In this document: piece after piece, positions 31,920 to 43,500 of the stretch
Position numbering within the stretch: position 1 is the first letter of the stretch
Layout of the letters: each line of letters begins with the position of its first letter
NCBI GenBank assembly: GCA_024336345.1
Contig: JANFOG010000008.1
Coordinates: 1,488,001 to 1,552,000, forward strand
Reading direction: 5' to 3'
DNA: 64,000 bases
Origin: Mariannaea sp. PMI_226
Lineage: Eukaryota > Ascomycota > Sordariomycetes > Hypocreales > Nectriaceae
The notes under the pieces: generated by a model
What the model was told of the DNA's origin: nothing
Seen by the model: the letters and a program-made list of their open reading frames with translations, nothing else
Database searches by the model: none
Made by a program: the position numbers and the translations under genes

Positions 31920-33950
31920 ATGGCACCAAAGGAATCAAAACGGAGGAAGCTGGCTCATGACTCTTCGGACGATGAGTCTCGGCTCCAGGCCAAGTCCAAA
32001 TCCGTGCAGAAATCCTTCTTCAAGAACGCATCGCATTGGGACCTGGAGCAGGACTATGAGTCGCGCCCGCGCAAAGGCAAGAAGGCACATAAAGAGACCA
32101 ACCGTCTTCCAATCAAGACTGCAGACGGCCGTCTAGAGCATTTTCAAGCCCGAGAGGAGGAAGAAAAGGATGATGAGTCCATCGCGAGCGACACCGAATG
32201 GCTTGAAGGTCGCGAAGATGAGGTTGACTTGGAATCTGAGGAGGAAGTCGTTGAGGAGAAGCCCGCAGTCCCTGAACCTCAACTGATCCGTGAGGCTCAG
32301 GAAGAGCTCGCCAAGATTGCCATGCAGATGAATGAGACACCAGAGGAGCACCCCGGAGCGTTCAAGGCTATGGCCAAGATCGGACAGTCCCCCATCCTGT
32401 CCATCCAGATGCTCGCTCTCATGACCCAGATGACTGTCTATAAGGATGTCATTCCCGGATACAGAATACGTCCCCAGGCTGAAGATGGACCCAAGGAGAA
32501 GTTATCAAAGGACGTGCGCACGCTGCGCGGGTACGAGCAGGCCTTGGTCTCTGGATACCAGTCTTATATCAAGGAACTCGCCCGGTGTTCGAAAATCGAG
32601 ACGAGGGCAGTCCGCGGAGGACAGAGTCTGGCGACCATTGCCACTACTTGCGCATGCACTCTTGTCACTTCAGTGGCTCACTTCAACTTTCGCACCGACC
32701 TTCTCAAGATTCTAGTGGGCAAACTGAGCAGACGAAAGATTGATGCAAATGGCCAGAAGTGCCTGGAGGCCCTGCGGACATTGCTCAAGGATGACGAGGA
32801 GGGCCGACCTTCTCTAGAAGCCGTATCGCTTATATCCAAAATGATCAGGGCACGAGATTTCTATGTCGACGAGAGCGTCATCAACCTATTCCTCAGCCTG
32901 CGTCTTCTCTCTGAGTTCTCCGGCAAGGGATCCCTGGATCAGGTCGAAGGTGTTTCTCTGGGTAAGAAGAAGCATAAAAAGGAATTCCGTACCAAGCGAG
33001 AGCGCAAGGCCATGAAGGAACAGAAATCCCTCGACAAAGACATGGCCAACGCCGACGCACTAGTTAGCCATGAGGAGCTTGAGCAGATGCAGTCAGAGAC
33101 GCTGAAATTGGTCTTTGCGAATTACTTCCGCATCCTCAAGGCGCGTGTGCCCCATCTGATGGGTGCCGTGCTTGAAGGCTTGGCCAAGTACGCTCATCTA
33201 ATCAACCAGGACTTCTTTGGCGATCTTCTTGAAGCCCTAAAGGACCTGATCCGGCACAGTGAAGCAGATGCCGAGGCAGATCCCGCTGCAAACGGTGAGC
33301 CCGAAGAAGGAAAAGAAAAGGAAGAAGATGATGAAGATGAAGACGGTGTCCCTTCACGCAACCTTACGCGTGAGGCCCTCCTCTGCACCGTCACGGCATT
33401 CGCCCTCCTTGCTGGCCAAGATGCCCACAACTCCCGCAACGACCTCCATCTCGACCTATCCTTCTTCACCACCCACCTTTTCAAGTCCCTCCTTGCCTTC
33501 TCCACCAATCCCGATCTTGAGCTCACCCGCCCTCCCAACAACTCATCCTCCGCCGCCTCCAAAATCAACGTCCAAACCACCACCGTCCTGCTCCTTCGCT
33601 CGCTCACGGGCATTCTCCTCCCTCCCTGGAACATCCGCTCCGTCCCCCCCCTGCGCCTTGCCGCATTCGTCAAGCAGCTCATGACAGCAGCTCTGCAAAT
33701 GCCCGAAAAGTCCACACAGGCCGTCCTCGTTCTACTTAGCGACGTCGCTCACACGCACAGCAAGAAGGTCAGCAGCTTGTGGAACACGGAGGAGCGAAAG
33801 GGAGACGGGCGGTTCAACCCCTTCAGTGACAGCGTAGAAGGTAGCAATCCCTTCGCCGCGACCGTGTGGGAAGGCGAGCTGTTGAGGAAGCACTACTCGC
33901 CCAAAGTGCGAGAGGGTGTGAAGCTTCTGGAGAAGGGAATGTCAGGATAG
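31920..33950 (+). CDS. noc3: Nucleolar complex-associated protein 3 (Noc3)
   Basis: A single exon, 676 aa, from ATG 31920 (MAPKESKRRKLAHDSSDDES). The basic/acidic N-terminus contains SHWDLEQDYE and RLPIKTADGRLE, typical of Noc3. A Noc3p helical region at about residues 135-270 includes KLSKDVRTLRGYEQALVSGYQ and KIETRAVRGGQSL. A lysine-rich stretch around 340-370 resembles a nucleolar signal (KKKHKKEFRTKRERKAMKEQ). The C-terminal CBF/Noc-type domain includes NYFRILKARVPHLMGAVLEG, followed by an acidic run and helical repeats. Noc3 forms the Noc2-Noc3 pre-60S export complex and is also linked to pre-replicative complex loading in yeast. It pairs with RPF1 in a bidirectional promoter. Confidence 0.96.
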   Translation: MAPKESKRRKLAHDSSDDESRLQAKSKSVQKSFFKNASHWDLEQDYESRPRKGKKAHKETNRLPIKTADGRLEHFQAREEEEKDDESIASDTEWLEGREDEVDLESEEEVVEEKPAVPEPQLIREAQEELAKIAMQMNETPEEHPGAFKAMAKIGQSPILSIQMLALMTQMTVYKDVIPGYRIRPQAEDGPKEKLSKDVRTLRGYEQALVSGYQSYIKELARCSKIETRAVRGGQSLATIATTCACTLVTSVAHFNFRTDLLKILVGKLSRRKIDANGQKCLEALRTLLKDDEEGRPSLEAVSLISKMIRARDFYVDESVINLFLSLRLLSEFSGKGSLDQVEGVSLGKKKHKKEFRTKRERKAMKEQKSLDKDMANADALVSHEELEQMQSETLKLVFANYFRILKARVPHLMGAVLEGLAKYAHLINQDFFGDLLEALKDLIRHSEADAEADPAANGEPEEGKEKEEDDEDEDGVPSRNLTREALLCTVTAFALLAGQDAHNSRNDLHLDLSFFTTHLFKSLLAFSTNPDLELTRPPNNSSSAASKINVQTTTVLLLRSLTGILLPPWNIRSVPPLRLAAFVKQLMTAALQMPEKSTQAVLVLLSDVAHTHSKKVSSLWNTEERKGDGRFNPFSDSVEGSNPFAATVWEGELLRKHYSPKVREGVKLLEKGMSG

Positions 33951-34334
33951 ATGTTTATTTTGTTCAGCTACAAGGCGAAGCATGGCATTATCGATACGGG
34001 GAGTTACGTATCTATGTTCAAAAGTTTCAGTTTTTGGGGGATGTCGAGGTTGCATTTTGGCGTCTATTGAAGGGAAGATCCAGGATTTACTACCATTTAG
34101 AGGAAAGCAAAATTCAATGACAGTCGAGTTTGGACAGACCAAATTATCCACCTCATCAAATGAGGCGCAGAAGTGGAAAATAGGACCGTACATATTTGCA
34201 TCTTATCTTGATCGCGACAAATACCAATACAGTTGACATCGCCCCTATAGCATGATTCATCAAACATTGTAAGGTTAGCCTAGTGAAAACCGCTTTCCAT
34301 TCGTTCGTTCCTTGGGTCATTCATCTATGCGCCC

Positions 34335-34381
<47 letters not shown>

Positions 34382-34455
34382 GAAACGCTGCTATTGCAAT
34401 AGCGAAGCCATCACACCTAACCTGGCATTCGAAGTTGAAACCCCCTCGGGATACC
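33951..34455. other. Convergent intergenic region (NOC3 / PAM2 protein 3' ends)
   Basis: 3' UTR space of two convergent genes. It contains the CT microsatellite at 34338-34379 and nothing else recognised. Confidence 0.6.
34338..34379. repeat. (CT)n microsatellite, about 21 units
   Basis: An uninterrupted CT dinucleotide run between the convergent NOC3 and PAM2-motif genes. Confidence 0.95.
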
Positions 34456-35864
34456 TCATGCCCACCTCGATCCGCTCAACCCGACAATTGGTCTCTCGCT
34501 CGGACTTCCGGCCCCGCGTTTTCCAGAGGCAGAGGTTCTGGCTGGCGTGGCTATATCGGAGAACCCATTTGAATGGAAATTGCTGGCAGATGGAGGATTG
34601 ATGCTTACATCGTTATCGACTGCGATAGGCCAGGATTGCCCCCCTATTGTGCCCGACGGAATAAACCCATTAGTAAAGTGGGTTTGGTTGGCAGGACCTA
34701 CGTGACCATGAGCTGCTCCGGTTTGTAGGGCAATAGAAGCGCTCTGCGATGGTAGTTGATTAGGTGTCCATGTCGGAGCGTCTGGGGATAGTCCTGATTT
34801 CGACTCTGCGGATTGTGTGCCAACATTGAAATCTTGGATCTTGGCCCCTGAATACATAGAATTATTAGGTACAAATTCTGGGGCATCAGGACGAAGCCGT
34901 CGGTATGTGTACTGGTACATGCAATTTGTCTCACCTCTAACCTGAGTAGCAACTTTCTCACCACCAAAATCCCCAAAACCAGACACAACTCGCGCTGGGT
35001 TTATTTGGGAAGAGGTGTCACTTCTAACGGAAGATTTCTGTGGCGTGGTAAACGGGAATAGGCCTTTCGATATATCCTCGGAATCTTGATCCATAAGTGA
35101 GAAGAAAGTGTCGAGGATGTTGTTCCCTTTCATGGAGCGTGCGTCAGACTGCAGCTGGGGTGCTTGGGACTCGACAGACCTGGCCATCTGAAAGGACCCC
35201 ATGAACTCTTCATCAGTTCTTGATACTGGAGGAGTTGGTATAGGAGGCATATTCCCCGGAGATAACATCATCTCAGGCACCACAGGTACAGGGGGGTGAA
35301 CGAGGCAGGGCGCAACACCTTCGTCGGCTTGTAGCTCCTCAATGTAGTTTCCCTTGAAACCAAGAGGAACTTGAATGGAATGAGCTTCTGAGATGGCCTC
35401 CGCGCATCTCTGATGCTCTGGAGTGACTGGTTTGAGAAATCAGATTCGACCTTACAGATTAGGACAAGGAACATAGACTCACACTGGTCAAGTTCTGTAC
35501 GTTGATCCTGACGACAGAGGAAATCCAATGCTCTGCGTCCCATGATTGGGCCTGAAATTATCTGGGAGGTGTCGGAGACCAAGGTGTTGGTGTATCTTCT
35601 CTGGCTTGGTGGCGGTAGATTATGGGAAGACTGAACTGGTGGACGCCGTCGGTAACGTCCAGAGTAATAGGCTGCTTTTTCTTCCTTGAGTTGCATCTTG
35701 ACAGGATCATGGTCTCGAAATTCTGATTTCCTACTGCTTCTAGATTTCTTTCCGTTTGTATATCCTTTTAACGGACCTTTTTTGAAACTCTGAGCCAATT
35801 CCATGGCAGCCCTCAGTTTGTCCGGGTCATTATAACCTGATCCGCTGCCTGATGTTGGTTCCAT
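34456..35864 (-). CDS. Uncharacterised fungal protein with two PAM2-like motifs
   Basis: Exons 35864-35483 and 35426-34456 on the minus strand; 450 aa. The 56 bp intron (GTGAGT donor, CCAG acceptor) restores FTPEHQRCAEAISEAHS. I do not recognise the family by name. The protein is mostly disordered. A basic N-terminus (DPDKLRAAMELAQSFKKG) and an Arg/Tyr-rich patch (YYSGRYRRRPP) are followed by a predicted helix (GPIMGRRALDFLCRQDQ). Two segments fit the PAM2 consensus (L-x-x-x-A-x-x-F/W-x-P) that binds the MLLE domain of poly(A)-binding protein: LRPDAPEFVP (residues 305-314) and LSPDAPTWTP (340-349); the second has Trp in place of Phe. The end GLSGSRWA resembles C-termini of other fungal RNA-associated proteins. 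A role in mRNA translation or decay is inferred from the motifs only. Confidence 0.8.
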
Positions 35865-37042
35865 GATTGCGGCTTAATCCGTTAGGTAGAGGATATTCAG
35901 TTCATAGGTAGAGCAGAGACCACAAGATAAAGGGACGAAGAGAAAAACCTAAAGTTTTTGAAGTCAGTCTCAGGAGTAAGGGTTTATTGCATGCGGTCGA
36001 GGTATCCACGTACGTTAGGGCGATAATGAGAGCCTGGCGTTTTCGTCAATAGATCTTCACTCTTGGAAACTATCCAACTTCCTGGAAGAAACCTCATCAA
36101 GGCAATATTCACTTCGGTATTGAGTATCTCCTGTGTTCTCAGTGTAAGTAAGCGGGTTGTCAAAGTAGCTGTTGCTACGTCAGAGAACAAAGCACACTCT
36201 GCTAGTTGTAACAGAGCGGTGAGATTATCATCGGCCAATCAAGATATATCGACGTGCAGGTATATTGACAGAGAGCTGGCTATTTTCTAGATTTTCATAG
36301 CAAACTTACTTTCCTTGTGCGATCAACTCCAAATATCGGGGTCTGACAGCTGGGCTCAAATTTTTGAGTGATAAAAGGGTGAACAAGAACGGACTCCGGC
36401 GGCTGATGTGCGAGCACTCTTATATGGGTTGGCGCCGGGAGGCCGCGACTTTGGGTTTTGATTGTTCAGTTAGAATAGGAGGTGAGATGAGAAGAGCGCA
36501 ATTTCTGGTATGAAAACCAAGGGGTCAGTTCTCTCTGAGCCACCAAGGCAGATGTATCACGAACGGCGTGCTGCAGACACGATAAGACAAGAGAGGAAGA
36601 TTCGTCACACACTGTGTTGAAGGGCCGGAGAAGAGCTTGCCAGCCAGCAGGGAGGAAAAGGAAAGAACGAATGTCCGAGAAGTGAATGTACTGACCAAAC
36701 CAATGGGAAGGGAGGGAAATGGAGGGACAGCTTTGCTCCTGCCACTCAGATCTCAGTTACTTGATGACGAATCATTTTCAGTTTTCATTTTTCACGCTCA
36801 TCCCTCACAAAAGCGAGATTGTAGGATAGGAAAGTACCTATATATTCATGATATTACTTTGTTACGTTGATTTGTTTGTGCTCAACTTGCCCTGGCAACA
36901 ATCAGATCACCCCAACTAGTCCGCGAGCCAGCGCTGCTCTCCATGTAAACAAAGCACAAGTGAATGGTAATAAAAAACCGGTCTAAAACAGACATATTTT
37001 TGACAGCTCAAGTTTGCAGGGAGCAAACTCCAGTCCTCCCTT
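35865..37042. other. Upstream region of the PAM2-motif gene with possible leader exons
   Basis: On the minus strand an open stretch at 36440-36310 ends at a GTAAGT donor, and another open frame spans 36238-35984 with no ATG at its start. They may be non-coding leader exons of the PAM2-motif gene or part of an unrecognised gene. I could not build a protein with a start codon. The rest shows nothing. Confidence 0.35.
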
Positions 37043-37904
37043 CTACTCGTTCCGTTGACGCTTTACACCAACCGTAGTTTCGATCGCAGTGATCTTTGTT
37101 GCCAGACAGTTTCTGTCTCTCGAAGAATCTAGCCACATTTCATCTACTGGCGCCACAGACCTACGGACAAGCTCTTGGAGAGCATGAGCTCCTAGTGCAT
37201 GGTTCATAATAGCAACCGATGACACTCTCGGTACTCCCAAGCATTCACTTAGTCGTTCCGAACACGGCTTGGAGAATCCAACAAGGCGTATCTTCTCCTC
37301 GGAGCTAAGGTTTTTTGATGCAGAACCCACCATCAGTGGGAACTGGCAGTTAAAGGACGATGACTGATTGCCACGAGCCACGAAGACCATGGAGTACTGC
37401 TGGCTGGGGTCGTTCTCAAACGAACTGAGATTCCTGCTGATCGAGTTCAAGCCGATGTCAATTTTTGTGCATATTTCTGGCATTGGAGGCACTGAAGGCT
37501 CCTCGGGAGTCACATCTTGGGCTTTCATGGCAGCCTTTTTTCGTTTCGCTGCTCGCTTGCCTTTGGATTTCTTAGTGTAGCCTTGCCGATGCTGTCCCAC
37601 CGGAGTTAGAAGTCTATAGATACAGTGGTCAGAGAGTTCAGGCCGTATCTTTGAGTTTAAAAGCTTGCAAGTGGCGAGTTATGGCGTGTCAATTGCTTTT
37701 TCTTTCTTCAACTTACTGGCACAGCAACTCGAGGATGGTATCCTGGTCTTCCAGGGAGATTTCCGGCCTGGAAATGGAGTGAGAAATGCCAGTCAAGCTA
37801 GCAAAATTGCCAAGTTGGTAGGTTACTCACCATGATATATTTGAAAAGGGAGTGTCAAGTTGATAGACAACTTTCTTTCGACTTGGTTGAGATGTCGTAG
37901 TCAT
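37043..37904 (-). CDS. pop3: RNase P/MRP protein subunit Pop3
   Basis: Three exons on the minus strand: 37904-37831, 37767-37717 and 37613-37043; 231 aa. All introns have GTRAGT donors and in-phase acceptors. The N-terminus (SRKKVVYQLDTPFSNISWPEISLEDQ, split here as two short exons) and the segment LLTPVGQHRQGYTKKSKGKR match the fungal Pop3 opening. The L7Ae/Rpp38-like fold follows with RLVGFSKPCSERLSECLGVP and RVSSVAIMNHALGAHAL. Pop3 is a small subunit of the tRNA- and rRNA-processing ribonucleoproteins RNase P and RNase MRP. The basic internal patch KGKRAAKRKKAAMK suits RNA binding and nucleolar location. Confidence 0.92.
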
Positions 37905-39464
37905 GGTAAGTAGAAGATGGAAGACACGTTGTTTGCTCCTACGGTTGTGGTGGGATAACACAAAAGCCGGTGCGGACTAATGCCTCAATAAATGCCCTCG
38001 TGTATCACTGTTGTAGTAACTGAACTGAAGTGAGAATTCGGACACGATGCTTTCATCAAACCATGCGATGTTCTCGTTGGGCTGGATGGAGAGTTTGGTG
38101 TGTTGAAATTACAGATTATTTACATTGGCTAAAAAAAGAAGTGGGTCTCGGAATAGTGGTGGTGGGGAAGTAATCGGGAGAATCACTATCGCTACTACTT
38201 AGTGGTAGGGCCTCACCTAGTAGCTCACCAGAAGCTTGTTGGTGGAGGCGTACTTCGGGCTTTGAAGGACATGGGCTTATCCAAGTTATGGTACCCAAAG
38301 GGCGCCTTGAAAGATAAAGTAGAGGGGGCCAAAGACATACGGGCTTAGAATCTATTATACAATATCGTCCATTTTCGTCCAATGTAACAAGTAATAGGAC
38401 TCAACTGATTTAACGAAATCAGGAAACTGCCGTTTGTAATGTTGTTATCTGAGCGGTGATAAGAAACCTTGTTGAGATTCTTCTTCGCTAAGAAATATTC
38501 CGATTAGAATTGAGGCTTTCTATGCCCGCATGGAACTTAAATACATCCCTACGAGCTATTTTTCTTCTATGAAAATGAAAAAACAGAAAGGGAAAAGCAA
38601 TTCCTTCTCGTGAGGCAAAGCATCGCTCTCTGTCACCAAAACTACACAGCTCGTCAGCAATGCCAGGTTTCCTTCCAGAGGTACGGGTACCTATTACGAG
38701 GAGGCTGTTCAATCCTTACGTCGGAGGAGTGCTGGTTTCGCGATGAAAATCGTTCTCGATTAACGGATGTACTACCTAGGTAGATCCTAGGACTTAACTA
38801 TTGCCCAAGTATTTTTTCAGTTTCTTTGTTCTCAAAGTGACCAGTACGGTTCAACCTGGTACCTTGCGAACCACCCTGATGAGGACGGGAGTCATATGGG
38901 CCCAGCGTAACACAGAAATACACAAACAAATCATGCTCACCATTCACATATCAAATAAAACTCAGTCTCGCAGGTTACACAGGGCTGCAAGAAAATCTTG
39001 TTTCCACAACCTCAGGCACGCCATATGCCAAGCCTCATTGAGGGTAATTTGATTTGCTGTTATTGCTCTGCCTGGCGAAGTTATCCTACCGACGTGCATA
39101 TCTACCACCTCGAGCTGAAGTAGGTAGTTACCTGCGCACTGTATCGTACGGTACGAAATAAACGCATGCATCTCTTCTCGCACGGTGCGCTGCCTGACCT
39201 CACCAGTTCTTGTTTCCTCTTCAATCTCACAGTACATAGTATTCCTCCCAGATTCGGTGACCCATTCCCCGAGTCCCTTATCCATGTCTTGGTGATATTC
39301 TCTTGTAGCTCCCCCCGCTACCACCGTCCTCGGCATCTCACTGGATCCCGCGGTTACGGCGTGAGAGCTCCTTCAACGTGGAGCGTTCTGCCGTACAGGC
39401 ACTGTACATTACTGTCCGCCTTGAGGTGCAGCAAACCAGGAGCCCACCACCCACTCCAGCCTGG

Positions 39465-39472
39465 TATATAAG
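39465..39472 (+). promoter_or_regulatory. TATA box, probable core promoter of the deubiquitinase gene
   Basis: TATATAAG followed about 30-60 bp on by CT/CA-rich sequence typical of fungal start sites. It lies about 1.1 kb before the ATG, which implies a long leader. Confidence 0.4.
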
Positions 39473-40091
39473 ACCCAAACGTCACCTTTTCACTCTCATC
39501 ACTCAGCTATTTACCGTCCTCTCCTCAACATTCCATATTCGTCCGTTTTGCAATGCGATCTTCTCAATGCCATCATTACCTTGCGTGACGTTGTCTATTC
39601 ACTTGTCAACGGCGCCCATCACCGGGCGCTCTTGATGCAATCGGTGCTAAGGCCACCCCTTACCCCGCTCTGGGACCACCCCTCAAGGACCTCGCGGCCA
39701 TCCAGTGGCCATCCCATGCACACCCAGCTTCCGCAGCCTCAGCCTGGCCCGGTCAGCTTCATCTAGGTATTAGTTAACAGTTCGATTCGATCCCTCCCGT
39801 CCCAGGCAGCGGGTCCCTCATTCGGAGCAGCTGTCAAAATCTCGCAAAGAAATCTACTCTCCAGCCGCCATCGATCCCACCGGGCCCGTCACTTTCGATC
39901 CATCTTCATCCCGCTCACCGCCGCCGCACCATCAAAGGCTGTCTGTTTTTCTCACTCACTCCCTCGCTCTCATTCACTGCCACTGGACAAGCAATTACTA
40001 CTTCGGACAAGGCCCCTTGGATATTGCTCAAAACCTGCTCCGCCCCGGCCTAACAGAACCGCTAAAGGTCCCCAAAGGGCCACCCGCCCAG

Positions 40092-40491
40092 GTAAGTGTT
40101 TCCTCCAGTCCGTTACCCTATCCATAATGCTATATCCACCCCCTGAGACTCTCCAATCCACATGCTACTGGCGTCAACACGTCTTCTATGGCGGGGTACC
40201 CACACAAGCATCGCGGTTCTGCCAATCCATCCATGTTTCTTCCCCCATACTTTTATCTCAGATATTCACTATTCCTATATCTGCCTCCCACTTTCTTGAT
40301 AAACACCATCTCTATCCATACATCATATACTTCGTACAAAGAAGACAAACTGCAGATATCTGCTCTCTTTCACCTTCTCACTTTCTGCAGCTTGGTTCAG
40401 CTTCCTTCTTTGCTGAGCCTGGCTTCCGCCCTCCTCCCCACCTCCGTTTGCTCTCTTTACACCTGCTAAACCACATGTTAATTTTGTGCAG
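40092..40491 (+). other. Probable 5'-UTR intron of the deubiquitinase gene
   Basis: The donor CCCAG|GTAAGTG begins at 40092. A branch-like GCTAAAC lies near 40465, and the acceptor TTTTGTGCAG ends at 40491. The 400 bp intron ends 86 bp before the start codon. It is predicted from splice consensus only. Confidence 0.5.
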
Positions 40492-40577
40492 CTGTCACCG
40501 GGGCGTCTTTCGCGACGGTGTGACGTCTCTGCACATCCACGCTTCGTGCCTTTCTTGCTGCCTCCTGCGCCACCCCG

Positions 40578-43500
40578 ATGGACCTAGACTTGAGACCTCC
40601 GGAACATCCAGATCGTGCCGCTTCCGCTGAGCCAAGCTCGACTCGGCCGAACCCTTTTGATGACGGCGACATATCCTCTCGAAAACGACGGCGCACCTCC
40701 CTCTCGGGCTCGCCAGCCACTTCCCTGGATACTATGGATCCCATCCACGAATCTTCAAGCTCAACAACCCTCGAAGGCGAGCCCGATACCTCCAATTCTC
40801 CCCCACCACAAGACGGCCGAGACCCGGCCACCCCCAAGACTCCCGAGCATCGCTCTACACCAGCCAACCCTCCCATAGAGCCTTCGTCCAGCATGGTTAC
40901 GATCAATCTTCGCAATGCTCCCAAGAGTGATGTCGACCCCTCTCCGCCCTTTTCGCCTTCACCCAGCGCCAAAAGTGTAGTCCCGACCAGCAGCGTAAAG
41001 GCGAGTGTCGAGGATCAAGAAGTAGACACGACAAGTGCTACTCATAGTCTGGATACCCCGCAGGAGTCCTCCTCTTCCTCAGGTAGCCCACCTATCGAAA
41101 TTATAACGGTGCAATCGGACGAGGATATGGTGTCAGATCACCAGGAGGCCGAAGTGTCCATTGTCGGAGAGGATGTGATTTTGATCGATCCTTTTCAAGA
41201 GTTTCCATACACAGATGGAGACGAGAATCCTGTTGAGACAATACGCCGGCTAACACAGTACTTTACTACCCGTGAGATTCGCTATCTTCCTCGAGCTTTA
41301 CTGTATGAAACTAACTAAGGAGTAATAGAATCACCTGTAGAGGAGTCCGTTCTGGATAACGTTCAGCAATGGATTGAGAAGTATCTCAATTACATCAGGG
41401 ATACTGATCAACAGTCTGCCTTGGACTCGTGTCATAACAACTTTACCTTTTGGCAAGCATTCCCGGACATTTTTGTGGCATTAGAATGCCGGAAGTGAGT
41501 TTTTTTTCATTGAACTGGCGGGATATGAATACTTGAAACTAACGCCCTGCCAGGCCACATCTATTGAGAACGGCCTCGCTACGAGAAGTCCTCTTAGATC
41601 TCTACGCAGGGTTTGCGAGACTCACAGCCTGGCTTATCGTTTTTGATCATTACAATATTCAGGAGTCATTATCGATCGAGGCAGATTCAGCCCGTCAAAC
41701 GATTGAGCTGCTATCACCCTGGTGTATTCAGGCGCTTCATCCACTTACTCGCTCAAGGAACAAGATCGATCCTACTCAAGATACAGACCTACTCTTCAGC
41801 CAACTCGAAGTTGTACCGCAAGTTCTCAAGGCATTCCATAGCAGCCAAGGAGGTAGCATCAAATCTCTCCAACGATTGGCGACGGGAATTGTAGAACTTA
41901 TACCAACGTCGCCCAAACTGGCCGATAGCCTCACCCCCATATGCCAACTTGCTACAGATATTATGTCTGAGTCATCGTACATTATTAATTCCCAAGGCTC
42001 ACTCGCAGCGAAGCAGCGACTTGAGGTCGGCCACCAACTGCATGACTTGGTATCAGCTGCATACATGACCATGATTGAGAAACATGTCAGCCATTTGAGC
42101 AGCGACAGCCTCACTTATGGCATTCAGGCGATGTCTGATCTATTGAGATTGGCCCTCCCTGGCAATCATCAAGAGGCGATAGACACACTTTCCGAACATC
42201 GACGCTCGTATCCAGATCTCCCGCATAAACACACAGCCGAGGCTATCGTCTGCGAAAAGAGGTTCAATATATTGTCCAAGCTCATTCGCTCAAGCCAAAT
42301 GCAACTCCGAGTAATGGGCGTTACTACCATGTGCAGCGACCTCGTTGCCTGCTGGAAACGGTACGGTGATGCTGGGGACGAAAGCAACACCCTCTATCTC
42401 AACCACCTTGCCACATACTTGTTGCAAACCAAGCTGATCGAGTATATACTGGGCCCAAACTGCCACCCCGAAATCACGGTTGAAAGCGCTAACATCATTG
42501 GTTTCTTGGTGGTAACCAAAAATTATCGTCAGGAAAATACCGATTCCCTGTGGCAAGGGATCACTTCAAGTCAAGATCCTCGGGTGGCCGAGGCGCTAAC
42601 CCGCATGATTGGCTCAATTGTCAATCTTTTCGACTACGAAGGACTGCTAGGCCTATGCGTTAAACTTCAGACGTTACCCATCGAGGGGTTCACGAGAGAA
42701 ATCCGTGTTCTTTGGGAGAGTATCATACGCCATATGGTAAACAGAGTTGGTGCCGATCGGGCAATTCTTACATTTCATCCCTTCGATCTCTGTCTACGAC
42801 TCCTCCGCGAAGCCTCCATCTGTGGGGCCGGCTCTCAGGTGGCACATCCGGACATGCAACATGCTGTGATGCAAAAGCTCAAGGAACTTTTTCAGTTCGG
42901 CCCTGATCCAGACGTCCGCCAACAGCTATACCAGAGCTGTATTGACGATATTTCAAAAAAGTCAAACACCACTCTGGGCAGCCTATGGTGCCTCTCAATG
43001 GCAATTCGACCGGCAGTGATGGCTGAAGTGCATCTTTTGACGGAGAAGCATAATCTGACGAATCTTATCGTCGACGAACTTGAGCACGCGATTGAGTCTG
43101 GACAATTAGCGGGTGTCCCAGCTGTTCTATATGGCGTCACGAATCAGCCGCGGAGAGATTTTATTTTGAACATTCTCCAATTCGAGCCACAAACCCTTGA
43201 TGGAGAACTGGGGGCCAATCTCTGGGCCATGTTAGTGGGTGCGCGAGCTACCTGTGTTGAAGACAGGCAGGCAGGCTGGAGCATTCTGAACACCGTTAAG
43301 CAGTCATCATTCCAGAATCCATTCCTGCAGACGTGTCTGTCTGAATACCTACCGGCCTTGTCTCCCGCATGCTTCTGTGTGGGCATGTTGGATTTCGTTC
43401 GAAGCGGGATACTACCTCGTCTGAATGAACTGGGTGATCTAGTCCTAGATGATGAAGAGCTGATGGCAGAAAGTGGTATTGAAGAGGTGTGGCGGTTAGT

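Larger units (their letters stand above)
37905..40577. promoter_or_regulatory. Divergent upstream region of POP3 and the giant deubiquitinase
   Basis: No gene is seen in 2.7 kb. A TATATAAG box at 39465-39472 and pyrimidine-rich sequence after it suggest a transcription start near 39500 for the plus-strand deubiquitinase. Its leader contains a probable intron (40092-40491). Confidence 0.5.

Noticed and set aside
33194..33715. 173-codon antisense frame in NOC3
   Set aside because: It lies wholly inside the conserved NOC3 exon and has no family features.
40127..40630. 167-codon plus-strand frame before the deubiquitinase
   Set aside because: It lies mostly within the predicted leader intron and ends out of frame with the conserved protein.
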